Source of the DNA: Methanomassiliicoccaceae archaeon UBA113
GTDB lineage: Archaea; Thermoplasmatota; Thermoplasmata; Methanomassiliicoccales; Methanomethylophilaceae
Direction of reading: 5' to 3'
NCBI GenBank assembly: GCA_002506175.1
Contig: DAXB01000077.1
Location: 1-24,910, forward strand
Length of the DNA stretch: 24,910 nucleotides
Below the pieces are notes generated by a model, which did no database searches, was not told the origin of the DNA, and saw only the letters and a program-made list of their open reading frames with translations. The translations under genes were made by a program, and so were the position numbers. The first letter of the stretch is position 1, and the number at the start of each line of letters is the position of its first letter. Shown piece by piece: positions 1-7,518 of the stretch.

Positions 1-16
1 GATGAATGAAAAGAAG

Positions 17-88
17 AGCCGTTGGAGGGAATCGGACCCTCGACCTATGCCTTACCAAGGCATCGCTATACCCCTTAGCCACAACGGC
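17..88 (-). tRNA. tRNA-Thr (anticodon GGT)
   Basis: Read on the minus strand, GCCGTTG (88-82) pairs perfectly with CAACGGC near the 3' end, followed by discriminator T at 17. The T-arm GAGGG-TCCGATT-CCCTC is perfect. The anticodon stem ATGCC/GGCAT encloses loop TTGGTAA, giving anticodon GGT, so it reads ACC/ACT threonine codons. No CCA is encoded; the end must be added by tRNA nucleotidyltransferase. A TATA-like element (TTTTATATG on the minus strand, 123-115) lies about 30 nt upstream, and a T-rich tail follows the gene. Confidence 0.95.
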
Positions 89-114
89 ATGTGTGAAATC
101 GGTTAAGTGAATCA

Positions 115-123
115 CATATAAAA
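115..123 (-). promoter_or_regulatory. TATA box of tRNA-Thr
   Basis: TTTTATATG on the minus strand is centred about 31 nt before the mature tRNA 5' end, the expected archaeal spacing if a few leader bases are trimmed by RNase P. The rest of 90-243 shows no further gene; it holds this promoter and, at 213-217 on the plus strand, a weak TTTAT that could serve rqcH. Confidence 0.5.
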
Positions 124-243
124 CCTTAACAGGAAAGAAACAACATCTGCTTCTCCGAATCCGACAAATACAGACTTTTTCAGACCGAATCCCGCGATAA
201 CCGATACGATTCTTTATCTCATACGTCGCACTAAACCCCAGAC

Positions 244-2175
244 ATGAAGAAAGAGATGAGTTCCTTCGACGTCCGTTCCATCGCAACGGAACTATCGGCA
301 CTTGAGGGTGCCCACATGGACAAGATCTTCCAATGGGGGGCAGGGAACGTGCTGTTCCGCATCAACGTCCAGGGCGAGGGAAAGAAGGACCTCTTCTTCA
401 AGGACAAGAAATGGCTGTACTCTCCGGCGGAGAAACCGGAGACGCCTATACAGCCCACCTCATTCGCCACATACCTCAGGAAATACCTCGACAACGCCCG
501 CATCGGGAAGACGAGGCAGATCGGATTCGACAGGGTCCTCGAGATGGAAGTGTTCAAGGCCGACGGGGAATACAAGCTCATCTTCGAGATCTTCGGAGGA
601 GGCAATGTCCTACTCGTCAAGGACGGGAAGATCGACACCTGTCTGATCCAGAAGACCATGAGGGACCGTAAGGTCCGCCCCGGAGAGGACTACATCTGGC
701 CCCAGCCGAGATTCAACCCCGTGGAATCCACGGAAGAGGATTTCATCAATGCATTCGAATCATCGGAGGCAGACTGCGTCAGATCTCTGGCTACCGCATG
801 CAACCTTGGAGGACAGTATGCAGAGGAGATCTGCAAACGCGTGGGCATCGACAAGAACGTGCCCGACAACGAGGTATCGAAAGAATTCCTCTCCAAGATG
901 TACGCGGAGGTCAAGGACATGGTAGATCACACGATCAACGTTCCGGAGCCCACCGCATACTTCAAAGATGGAAAGATGGAGGATTTCTCCCCCTTCCCCA
1001 TGGTTTCGCACGATGATATGGAGGAGAAACGCTACGATACCGTCTCCCAAGCCATAGATGCATACGTCCAGCAGATGAGGGACGAGGAAGAGGAGAACTA
1101 CGTCGACCCGGAGATACTGAAACTCCAAAGGAGGATCTCCAAACAGGAGGAGACCGTCGACGAGTACAGGATGCAGTGCGAGGATCTGAAGAAGAAAGCG
1201 GAAGCACTGTACGCCGACTACCAGAACGTCAGCACTCTCCTGAATGTGCTGAACGAACAGTCGCAGAAGCTCACCTGGGAGAAACTGAAGGAAGGGGCCA
1301 TGAAGATCCCCTATGTGAAAGATATCGACCCCTCGAAGAACCTCGTCACAGGAGTATTCGCCGATGAGACCGTCACACTCGATTACACCAAGGGGATAGA
1401 TGCAAACGCATCCGAAATCTATCAGCAGAGCAAGGACATCGGCGAGAAGGGGAAACATGCCGAGGATGCTCTCAATGTCAGTCGCGAAGAACTTGCGAAG
1501 AAACAAAAGGGATTCGACAAGGCAAAGGCCCTCGCTGCTTCACGCGCCCAGCCCACCAAACAGTTCTGGTTCGAGAGATTCAAATGGTTTTTCACGACGG
1601 AAGGTAAACTGGTCCTCGCTGGAAGGGACGCCCATACCAACGACGGAGTCGTGAAAAAGCATCTGAAAGAGAAAGACCTGTACGCCCATACGGATGTTCA
1701 CGGAGCACCTTCTACTATCATCAAAGAGGGAGCAACCGCTACTGCGGAGGAGCTCAGGCAGGCATGCCAGTTCGCAGCCGCACAGTCAAAGGCCTGGATT
1801 GCATCGATTCCGGAAGGAACAGCATATTGGGTCTATCCCGATCAGGTCAGCAAGACCCCCAACCCTGGAGAGTTCGTCCCGCGCGGGGCTTTCATCATAC
1901 GCGGTAAGAGAAACTACGAGTACCACCTGCCAATGGAGCTTGCCGTAGGAGAGTTCTACTTCCAGGGAGCAAGGAAGGTCATGTGTGCCCCTGAAGAATG
2001 CTTCGAGGACTGCCAGAAGATGCTCATAATCCGTCCGGGTAAGAAGAACGGGCGCATGGCCAACGATATAGCCAAACGCTTCGCCGTCCCAGAGGAGGAG
2101 ATCTCTAGGATCTTACCCCCTGGGGATGTGGAGATAGTCAGAGAGGTCTGGCCCGAAGAGGTACAGGATGACTGA
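244..2175 (+). CDS. rqcH: RqcH / NEMF-type ribosome quality-control factor (NFACT family)
   Basis: The 643-residue protein matches the archaeal RqcH/Rqc2/NEMF family, which binds stalled 50S subunits carrying peptidyl-tRNA and in bacteria and eukaryotes drives C-terminal tailing. The N-terminal NFACT-N domain opens with the family signature DVRSIATELSALEGAHMDKI and contains FEIFGGGNVLLVKDGKI. A long charged coiled coil spans roughly residues 280-340 and 385-430. The NFACT-R (DUF814) domain follows from about residue 440: KQFWFERFKWFFTTEGKLVL, then the RDAHTND and LYAHTDVHGAPS motifs. A basic patch near PGKKNGRMANDIAK closes the protein. Start 244 is the first ATG; an internal ATG at 256 begins MSSFDVRS and cannot be excluded. 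No Shine-Dalgarno is visible and a TTTAT element lies 29 nt upstream, which suggests a leaderless message. Stop is TGA. Confidence 0.93.
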   Translation: MKKEMSSFDVRSIATELSALEGAHMDKIFQWGAGNVLFRINVQGEGKKDLFFKDKKWLYSPAEKPETPIQPTSFATYLRKYLDNARIGKTRQIGFDRVLEMEVFKADGEYKLIFEIFGGGNVLLVKDGKIDTCLIQKTMRDRKVRPGEDYIWPQPRFNPVESTEEDFINAFESSEADCVRSLATACNLGGQYAEEICKRVGIDKNVPDNEVSKEFLSKMYAEVKDMVDHTINVPEPTAYFKDGKMEDFSPFPMVSHDDMEEKRYDTVSQAIDAYVQQMRDEEEENYVDPEILKLQRRISKQEETVDEYRMQCEDLKKKAEALYADYQNVSTLLNVLNEQSQKLTWEKLKEGAMKIPYVKDIDPSKNLVTGVFADETVTLDYTKGIDANASEIYQQSKDIGEKGKHAEDALNVSREELAKKQKGFDKAKALAASRAQPTKQFWFERFKWFFTTEGKLVLAGRDAHTNDGVVKKHLKEKDLYAHTDVHGAPSTIIKEGATATAEELRQACQFAAAQSKAWIASIPEGTAYWVYPDQVSKTPNPGEFVPRGAFIIRGKRNYEYHLPMELAVGEFYFQGARKVMCAPEECFEDCQKMLIIRPGKKNGRMANDIAKRFAVPEEEISRILPPGDVEIVREVWPEEVQDD

Positions 2176-2179
2176 TAAT

Positions 2180-2187
2180 CTTATATC
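2180..2187 (+). promoter_or_regulatory. TATA box, leaderless promoter of the small membrane protein
   Basis: CTTATATC lies just after the rqcH stop and is centred 24 nt before the ATG at 2208, so transcription should start at or next to the start codon. No Shine-Dalgarno precedes the ATG. Confidence 0.6.
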
Positions 2188-2207
2188 GGAACCCCGATAC
2201 ATCCGAT

Positions 2208-2600
2208 ATGAGAGACATCAAAATCAGGCTTGACCTGATAGCCTTCATCGCGTTCCTGGGTTTGCTGCTGGCGTTCGTCGGATGCATCCTATCGATGACT
2301 GCTTATCCGAAAGCCGTCAACTGGTCATTCGTACTGTTGTTCATAGTGGCGATGGTCGCAGCTGTCCTGAACATGCTGCCCTTCGGAAATGCGAAGATCG
2401 CCTTATTGAACGTCGTTCTGGGAATCGTAACGATTCTGGATGCATTCCTGATCTACACAAGCGTTGTGGAGATGATCGGTTCCGGATCTGTGAAGTTCAC
2501 GGACATCAACATCGGGGTCTGGCTGACATTCGTCGGTTCGGTGATTTACACCATATTCAACATACCTGATTACCTCGGAAAGAAGAGGGCCCAGCAGTAA
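2208..2600 (+). CDS. Small four-helix membrane protein, function unknown
   Basis: The 130-residue protein has four hydrophobic segments, around residues 9-31 (LIAFIAFLGLLLAFVGCIL), 39-58 (WSFVLLFIVAMVAAVLNMLP), 62-86 and 102-120, with short polar loops and a basic end (GKKRAQQ). It has no catalytic motif that I recognise and I assign no function. It starts 32 bp after the rqcH stop but has its own TATA element and is followed at once by a terminator, so it is probably a single-gene unit. Stop is TAA, one of two TAA stops in the window. Confidence 0.85.
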   Translation: MRDIKIRLDLIAFIAFLGLLLAFVGCILSMTAYPKAVNWSFVLLFIVAMVAAVLNMLPFGNAKIALLNVVLGIVTILDAFLIYTSVVEMIGSGSVKFTDINIGVWLTFVGSVIYTIFNIPDYLGKKRAQQ

Positions 2601-2607
2601 ACTTCCC

Positions 2608-2637
2608 GGCTGGCCTTCCAGCCGTTTCCCTTTTTTT
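2608..2637 (+). terminator. Hairpin plus T-tract after the small membrane protein
   Basis: GGCTGG (2608-2613), loop CCTT and CCAGCC (2618-2623) form a perfect 6-bp stem followed by GTTTCCC and seven T. It begins 7 nt after the TAA stop. Confidence 0.75.
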
Positions 2638-2716
2638 AAATCGGTCCAAATCAAATGAATGATCGCCCGAGATTGAAATGCGGGCCCGGTTCCATAGCCC
2701 TGGCTGAACGATAGTA

Positions 2717-2793
2717 TGGTGCCCGTGCCGGGATTCGAACCCGGGTCAAAAGATCCGCAATCTTGCAGGATATCCAAGCTACCCCACACGGGC
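2717..2793 (-). tRNA. tRNA-Arg (anticodon GCG), CCA encoded
   Basis: On the minus strand, acceptor GCCCGTG (2793-2787) pairs perfectly with CACGGGC, followed by A73 and a genomically encoded CCA (2719-2717). The T-arm CCGGG-TTCGAAT-CCCGG is perfect. The anticodon loop TTGCGGA gives anticodon GCG, reading CGC/CGT arginine codons; A20 and C35 are present, as expected for arginine identity. Two weaknesses: the outermost anticodon-stem pair is C27-T43, and the D-stem ends in a T-T pair. Its TATA element is CCTTAAACC on the minus strand (2824-2816). It could also be co-transcribed with rps17e, whose stop is 36 nt upstream. Confidence 0.88.
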
Positions 2794-2829
2794 AAAAGCT
2801 GCGGAACCTATAGAAGGTTTAAGGCGTTT

Positions 2830-3021
2830 TCATGCCTCAGGGTGAGACAGGTAGCGGGTGATGTATCCTGCGATTCTGTTCCTCATTGTCACCGATGAGA
2901 CATCCGTGAGGGTGCCGACCATCTCTTTGTTGCCCTCGAAGTCCTTGCTGAATGCCTGAGGATACTTGTTGAGCAACTCGATGGAGACTCTCTTGATGTA
3001 TGTGGGTCTGATTCTTCCCAT
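2830..3021 (-). CDS. rps17e: 30S ribosomal protein S17e
   Basis: The 63-residue protein has the S17e signature throughout: MGRIRPTYIKRVSIELLNKY, then FEGNKEMV, LTDVSS and MRNRIAGYITRYL. S17e belongs to the archaeal/eukaryotic small ribosomal subunit and has no bacterial counterpart. I choose the ATG at 3021 over the in-frame GTG at 3030: a Shine-Dalgarno GGTGA (3031-3027) sits 5 nt before the ATG and overlaps the GTG, and family members begin MG-IR. A TATATAA element (3065-3059) would give a leader of about 15 nt. This is one of the few genes here with a clear leader plus Shine-Dalgarno. Stop is TGA. Confidence 0.96.
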   Translation of the reverse strand: MGRIRPTYIKRVSIELLNKYPQAFSKDFEGNKEMVGTLTDVSSVTMRNRIAGYITRYLSHPEA

Positions 3022-3058
3022 ATAGTTCACCGAATTGAACCCGATTAAGCCGATACCC

Positions 3059-3067
3059 TATATAATC
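3059..3067 (-). promoter_or_regulatory. TATA box of rps17e
   Basis: GATTATATA on the minus strand is centred about 41 nt before the S17e ATG, predicting a transcript start near 3036 and a leader just long enough to hold the GGTGA Shine-Dalgarno. Confidence 0.55.
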
Positions 3068-3084
3068 ATTTAGGGTGAATCGTA

Positions 3085-3582
3085 TCACAAACGGGACAGC
3101 TCCTCCATCTCATAAACCGATATATGACAGTATCCATCGGGATTCCTGTCCAAATAGCCCTGGTGATAATCTTCAGCCGGTGTGAAATTACGTAATGGCT
3201 CCGCTTCCGTGCAGAATCCCGGAAGACCGACAGCTTTCTCCGCCACATATCTCCTCACGACATCTGCCGAAGATTCATCCGTCCAATATATGCCGGTACG
3301 ATACTGGACGCCCACATCATTCCCCTGTTTATTCAAAGAGCAGGGATCTATGATGGTGAAGAACCCTTTGATAAGCCTCTCCAGAGGAATCATATCCGGA
3401 TCGTACTCGACTCTCACTGTCTCCGCATATCCGAACTTCCCGGAGCATACCAGCAGGTAATCGGGGATGAGATGCGGATCGCCGTTGGCATACCCGCATT
3501 GAGTGGAAACGACTCCTCTGATGAGGGATATTGCCTTCTCCACTCCCCAGAAGCATCCTCCGGCGAAATAGATCTCTATCAT
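3085..3582 (-). CDS. msrA: Peptide-methionine (S)-S-oxide reductase MsrA
   Basis: The 165-residue protein reduces the S-epimer of methionine sulfoxide in proteins. It starts MIEIYFAGGCFWGVEKA, with the catalytic GCFWG cysteine near residue 10. Other family motifs follow: SGKFGYAETVRVEYDP, FFTIIDPCSLNKQGNDVGVQ, QYRTGIYW, and the C-terminal AEDYHQGYLDRNP. The start at 3582 overlaps the thyX stop in an ATGA, so the two genes are translationally coupled; a longer in-frame extension upstream is an artefact lying over thyX. No MsrB domain or gene is nearby. Electrons presumably come from a thioredoxin-like partner, which is not in the window. Stop is TGA. Confidence 0.96.
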   Translation of the reverse strand: MIEIYFAGGCFWGVEKAISLIRGVVSTQCGYANGDPHLIPDYLLVCSGKFGYAETVRVEYDPDMIPLERLIKGFFTIIDPCSLNKQGNDVGVQYRTGIYWTDESSADVVRRYVAEKAVGLPGFCTEAEPLRNFTPAEDYHQGYLDRNPDGYCHISVYEMEELSRL

Positions 3583-4235
3583 TTCTTCCTGGGGTTTCCG
3601 CAGGACTTCTTGCCCTCTGGACATGGTCCGCGGACACACGGGGCACCGGCATCCTCGAAAATTACAGGCGAGACCTCTCTGCATATCTCGAGCATCTGGT
3701 CCGCCATTTCCCGAATCTCCCACTGGGCACGGTTGCAGCATCTTAGGGAGAACAGGTGCATCAGCTCGCGTGCGTTCATGGTGACCGTTATGTTGGTGGT
3801 ACATCCGTTGGGAAGCAGATATCTTGCATCCTCCGCAGGGACCCCCAGCTTCTCCAGCTTCTCGTATGCATCCCATATGGTATTCATGACCGTGTCGTAG
3901 ATCTCCTTGGCATTCTGGTTCTCGGATACTGTTCCCGGAGTGACATAACTGGCCGAATCCATGGAGACATACCTCTGACTCTGCTGGGAGAAGGATGCCA
4001 CCCTGTGCCTTACAAGCTGATGGGTAAGCGCGCGGGAAACCCCCTCGATGCTGAACGTGAAGACTGCATGCTCTATGACCGAATAGTGCCCCATGCCGAC
4101 GATCCTGGAAAGGACCTTGTCGGAATCGATCTCGTCCACCATATCTGCTGATGAGTTCTTCGAATAGCAGGAGTGTCCTGCTGCGGCGCATATCTTGTCT
4201 GCGTTCGGTGTGCATGCCAACAATGTTACTTTCAT
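3579..4235 (-). CDS. thyX: Flavin-dependent thymidylate synthase ThyX
   Basis: The 218-residue protein methylates dUMP to dTMP using methylene-tetrahydrofolate (or an archaeal C1-pterin), FAD and NAD(P)H. The ThyX signature RHRX7S is present as RHRVASFSQQS near residue 75, followed by QRYVS. Also conserved are GHYSVIEHAVFTFSIEGVSR and the NARELMHLFSLRCCNRAQWE helix. A Cys-rich tail (CVRGPCPEGKKSC) resembles that of other prokaryotic ThyX proteins. I choose the ATG at 4235 over one at 4256: a GGGAG Shine-Dalgarno lies just before it, inside the longer frame, and the start overlaps the upstream stop as ATGA. It is the middle gene of a three-gene overlapping operon. Confidence 0.97.
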   Translation of the reverse strand: MKVTLLACTPNADKICAAAGHSCYSKNSSADMVDEIDSDKVLSRIVGMGHYSVIEHAVFTFSIEGVSRALTHQLVRHRVASFSQQSQRYVSMDSASYVTPGTVSENQNAKEIYDTVMNTIWDAYEKLEKLGVPAEDARYLLPNGCTTNITVTMNARELMHLFSLRCCNRAQWEIREMADQMLEICREVSPVIFEDAGAPCVRGPCPEGKKSCGNPRKK

Positions 4236-4945
4236 AGTGTCTCCCTTCCGTCCCATATCATCTGCCGGATCTGTGCCATCTTATCGTGGTCCATCAGATC
4301 ACTCAGCCTGATCTTCCTGATGTGTTCATCTTTCAAAAGTTTAATAATTCCTTCCACGTGGGCATCCCCGACGATTACCACCATATTCTGATATTTACCG
4401 GAGAGCGCGTTTATTTGGTCCGCCATGTAGACGTTCCTCTCATCGATCAGCTTCCTGACCAATGTGGGATACCTGCGCCTCATGTCCTCGATGTAATCGA
4501 CTTCATTCGCGGCGAACTTGCTATGGGTATCCTCCACCTTCTTGATACCGCCGAAAGAATCACGGAAGCTGGACAACCTGTAACGGATCTTCTCGGATGC
4601 GGACATCTCATCCCACATCTCGTCCATCACACGCATGGCATCGGTGTCTATCGGGATGATGTCTGCATTGAGCAGCCTGCCAGTATTGATAGCGGCCAGG
4701 AACTCGCTTCCGACCTTGCTTCCGCTCTGCTCTGACATCTTCTGCTGATACTTTGCGGTACTCGCGTATATGGAGGACATCTCCTTTGTCTCTTTGGGCT
4801 TCACACCGTTGTAGTCGTTCATCATCGCGGTGTAACGGCCTTTGTCGAGCTCCACCAGCACGGCATCGGGCCAAGTGTTCTTCACTATGAAGGACACCGG
4901 TTCGGCCAGATTGAAAACATGTCCCGTACCGATGATTGTAATCAT
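4232..4945 (-). CDS. TraB/PrgY-family protein, soluble, function uncertain
   Basis: The 237-residue protein carries the TraB/PrgY (TIKI-like/EreA-related) motifs: GTGHVF at the N-terminus, a VLVELDKGRY box near residue 30, DERNVYMA near residue 170 and VVIVGDAHVEGI near residue 190. In enterococci PrgY-type proteins limit sex-pheromone activity, and TIKI proteins are proteases; archaeal members have no settled role. Many family members have a C-terminal membrane domain. This one stops right after the globular domain and shows no membrane segment, so it is probably cytosolic. It is the first gene of the TraB-thyX-msrA operon. Its promoter element is centred 26 nt before the ATG, implying a leaderless mRNA. 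Stop is TGA. Confidence 0.85.
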   Translation of the reverse strand: MITIIGTGHVFNLAEPVSFIVKNTWPDAVLVELDKGRYTAMMNDYNGVKPKETKEMSSIYASTAKYQQKMSEQSGSKVGSEFLAAINTGRLLNADIIPIDTDAMRVMDEMWDEMSASEKIRYRLSSFRDSFGGIKKVEDTHSKFAANEVDYIEDMRRRYPTLVRKLIDERNVYMADQINALSGKYQNMVVIVGDAHVEGIIKLLKDEHIRKIRLSDLMDHDKMAQIRQMIWDGRETL

Positions 4946-4966
4946 GAAACGGTCATGTCCTTACCC

Positions 4967-4975
4967 GTATTTTAG
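4967..4975 (-). promoter_or_regulatory. TATA box of the TraB-thyX-msrA operon
   Basis: CTAAAATAC on the minus strand is centred 26 nt before the ATG at 4945, placing the transcript start at or beside the start codon. An out-of-frame ATG a few bases upstream would then lie outside the mRNA. Confidence 0.5.
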
Positions 4976-5067
4976 AGATAACTCGCAGAACCGACAGCTC
5001 AAAACATGCTTCATGGAACGATGCGCCCTTTTATTAACGGAATAGATGTACGAGGAGACGATAGCCG

Positions 5068-5727
5068 ATGATGAGGAAATACGATCTTGTATGCTTCGAT
5101 ATGGATGGCGTTCTGACCAAGCTAAGAAGTTCCTGGTGCTGGGTCCACACCTGTTTCGGAGTAGACAATGAAGCTGCGTACAAGGCATATTGCAACGGGG
5201 AGATCGATGAACCCGAATTCATGAGAAGGGACATCGGACTCTGGACCGCCAAGTATCCCGACGTGACCATAGACAAGATCGCCAGCCTTTTCCAGGACAT
5301 GCCCCTCATAGGGGGTATCCAGGAGACTATCGCTTGCCTCGAAGAGAACGGCATCAGATGTGTAATCGTCAGCGGCGGCATCGATAAAGCTGCTCAGATG
5401 ATTGCCAATGAGTTCGGATTCGATGATTTTGCGGCCGATGAGATCTGCACCAACCCTGACGGAACGCTCACGGGAGAGGGCAGGATAGTCGTAGACCTCA
5501 GAGATAAAGGGATAACGGTCCGCAAATTCATAGAAAAATACAAGACGACCCCGGAGAGGACCGTGTCGATCGGCAACTCGTTCACGGACATCCCCATGTT
5601 CAAGAACAGCGGCATGTCCATCGCATTCAACCCCACGGACCCATACACCAGCGAGGCTGCGACCCATACGATAGTGTCCGAGAACATTTCGGATGTACTG
5701 GACTACATTCTCGATTACGAAGAATGA
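5068..5727 (+). CDS. HAD-superfamily phosphatase, phosphoserine-phosphatase-like
   Basis: The 219-residue protein is a HAD hydrolase of the SerB-like (IB) type. Motif I is DMDGVLT near residue 11 with nucleophile and acid aspartates. A helical cap follows, with a W/C-rich stretch (SSWCWVHTCFG). Motif II is VIVSGG, a motif III lysine lies in VDLRDKG, and motif IV is GNSFTDIPM. In most SerB-like enzymes motif IV starts with an Asp (GDxxxD); here that first position is Asn, while the second Asp is kept. This may alter metal binding or substrate, so I do not assign serB. The start at 5068 is followed by a second ATG at 5071; GAGGAG at 5052-5057 is better spaced for 5068. The gene ends one base before the stop of the converging acyl-CoA synthetase gene. 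Stop is TGA. Confidence 0.88.
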   Translation: MMRKYDLVCFDMDGVLTKLRSSWCWVHTCFGVDNEAAYKAYCNGEIDEPEFMRRDIGLWTAKYPDVTIDKIASLFQDMPLIGGIQETIACLEENGIRCVIVSGGIDKAAQMIANEFGFDDFAADEICTNPDGTLTGEGRIVVDLRDKGITVRKFIEKYKTTPERTVSIGNSFTDIPMFKNSGMSIAFNPTDPYTSEAATHTIVSENISDVLDYILDYEE

Positions 5728-5728
5728 A

Positions 5729-7417
5729 TCAGTGAATCTTCGAGCGTACAGCGTCCGAAATGGTCTCGAACTGCTTCTCGAGCTCCTTGTACGCGACCTT
5801 TCCGAGCTTGGTCCTTGGAAGATTATCCACAAAATCATAATCGCGCGGCTTGGCATAGGCGCACACGTTCTCGATCATGAAGGCTTTTATGGACTTCAAT
5901 GTCGCCTCCGACTTATCCACGCCTTTCTTCAGCACTATGACCGCATGAACCTTGGATCCCCTGAGGGCGTCTGGAACTCCGATCACACAGGACAGATCCA
6001 CCATCGGGTGACTGTTGAGCAACCCCTCGATCTAAGAAGGGAATACGTTGTATCCTGATGTGACGATGATCCTCTTGATCCTCTGGACGAAGTAGATGAA
6101 GCCGTTCTCATCCATCCTGCCCATGTCCCCGGTGTGAAGCCAGGTCTTGCCATCTTCATGAATCCTGAGGGCATTCCTCGTCTCCTCGTCATTGTTCAAA
6201 TAACGTTCCATGAGAGCGGGTCCTGCGATGCATATCTCCCCGTTCTCCCCTGCAGGCATCAATGCACCAGTCTCTGGATCCCTTATAGAGAACTCGTGAC
6301 CCGGGATCGGTACACCTACGCTTCCGTCGACATCCATACCCTTGGGCATTATCGACGTTGCCGTAAGACACTCCGTGCATCCGAACCCGATCCTCAGACC
6401 TGCGTCGCACCCATGGGATTTCAAGAACGCATTGACCTTGGTCTTGGATTCGACCGATATCGTGTCCCCTCCGCAGAATAGACCTTTGATATGGGATAGG
6501 TCCGCATTCGCCAGACTCTCCTCCTCGATCAGCTTCTCATAGAGCGTAGGCACACCCGCTATGAAATTGACCTTCCTCCTGACTATGGTCTTAGCCAACG
6601 ATTCCATCGTGAATGTGGGCATTAAAAGACACTTAAGCCCTGCACATACGGGAAGATGCACGCATGTGCACAGACCGAATCCGTGGAACATAGGGAGCTC
6701 CGCGAGCATGGTGTTGCCCTCCCCGAATATACCTGAGAGATGGATCATCCCTTCCGCTGTACGGTTGAACGACCTGCTGGATATGATTGCTCCCTTGTTG
6801 AATCCGGTGGTTCCGCCGGTGTACAGGATCACCGCTGGAGCATCCTCGGATACTTCCGGCACACTCTGATCCACATCCGTGATGCTCTCCGACATGAATC
6901 TCGACCAGGTTATCGCACCGGAATCCCCTGAGATATCGGGCATGCGGCAGTCCTTGGACGCTAGCTTCGCACCCGTTCTCTTGAAGAAGGGCATGCAATC
7001 CGCAGGAGTGGTCACTATTACCGTATCGATGCAGTCTATGTCTTCCGTGCTAGGGAAATTGCCGTAGAATTTGTTGATGGCCAATGCAAGCTTGGCACCA
7101 GAATCCCTGATGCTGTACTCGATATCTGTCTTGGGGGACATCGGATGGACCATCACGGATACTGCTCCCAGTCTGCTTGCCGCGTAAAACGCGATTATGG
7201 CTTGCGGACAGTTGGGAAGGCATATCACGATGCTGTCTCCGAACCCGACACCTCTTTTCTTGAGATGCAGGGAGAAATCATCGACCTGCCTGAGGAACTC
7301 AGCGTAGCTGTATTCCTTCTCAAAATACTCGTAAGCGATGTTATCCGGATGTTTCGATGCGGTGCTCCTCAGCACCCCGTATATCGATTCCTTCGGAACC
7401 GGCTCATCGAAATCCAT
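5729..7417 (-). CDS. AMP-forming acyl-CoA synthetase with an internal in-frame TAG (candidate pyrrolysine)
   Basis: This ANL-family acyl-CoA synthetase runs 562 residues if the TAG at 6034-6032 (codon 462) is read through. Before it: ATP-binding motif LYTGGTTGFNKGA near residue 200 (Asn where Pro is usual), RIGFGCTE (A5), WLHTGDMGRMDENGFIYF (A7) and RIKRIIVTSGYNVFPS (A8 hinge). After it, in the same frame: IEGLLNSHPMV, then KPRDYDFVDNLPRTKLGK, which holds the A10 catalytic lysine. Family members normally read VFPS-E/Q-IE here, so one base change in a GAG or CAG codon accounts for the TAG. Without readthrough the product loses the lid domain and catalytic lysine and should not adenylate. The organism avoids TAG stops, so insertion of pyrrolysine is plausible; a recent nonsense mutation is the alternative. 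The fatty or aryl acid substrate is unknown. The true stop is TGA. Confidence 0.85.
6032..6034 (-). other. In-frame amber codon inside the acyl-CoA synthetase
   Basis: On the minus strand the codons read CCT TCT TAG ATC GAG GGG, that is P-S-amber-I-E-G, exactly inside the conserved A8 hinge motif. Frame is preserved on both sides. None of the 22 protein genes in the window ends with TAG. Confidence 0.8.
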
Positions 7418-7458
7418 TGACGCATCCCTGTTTGGTGTAATGTAGCAGATAGTATTTC

Positions 7459-7491
7459 GTTACTACGGTTGTTGCCTCCAACCGGAGTAAC
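7459..7491. repeat. 13-bp inverted repeat near the acyl-CoA synthetase promoter
   Basis: GTTACTACGGTTG (7459-7471), a 7-nt spacer and CAACCGGAGTAAC (7479-7491) form an inverted repeat with one mismatch in 13 pairs. It lies between the COG1326 stop and the acyl-CoA synthetase ATG, directly upstream of an AAATACTAT stretch (7457-7449, minus strand) that could be the TATA element. No T-tract follows on the minus strand, so an operator is more likely than a terminator. Confidence 0.6.
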
Positions 7492-7518
7492 CTAGTTGCC
7501 ATCGACATATGAACGGCA

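Noticed and set aside
760..1506. 248-codon open frame on the minus strand inside rqcH
   Set aside because: It lies antisense to a clearly conserved gene, and its composition mirrors the codon use of rqcH.
3583..4215. N-terminal extension of msrA to 376 residues
   Set aside because: The extension lies over thyX in another frame; the ATGA overlap and the MsrA family start support the ATG at 3582.
5729..6031. Acyl-CoA synthetase C-terminal part as a separate gene
   Set aside because: It is in the same frame as the upstream part, continues the conserved motif without a gap, and has no promoter or ribosome-binding site of its own.
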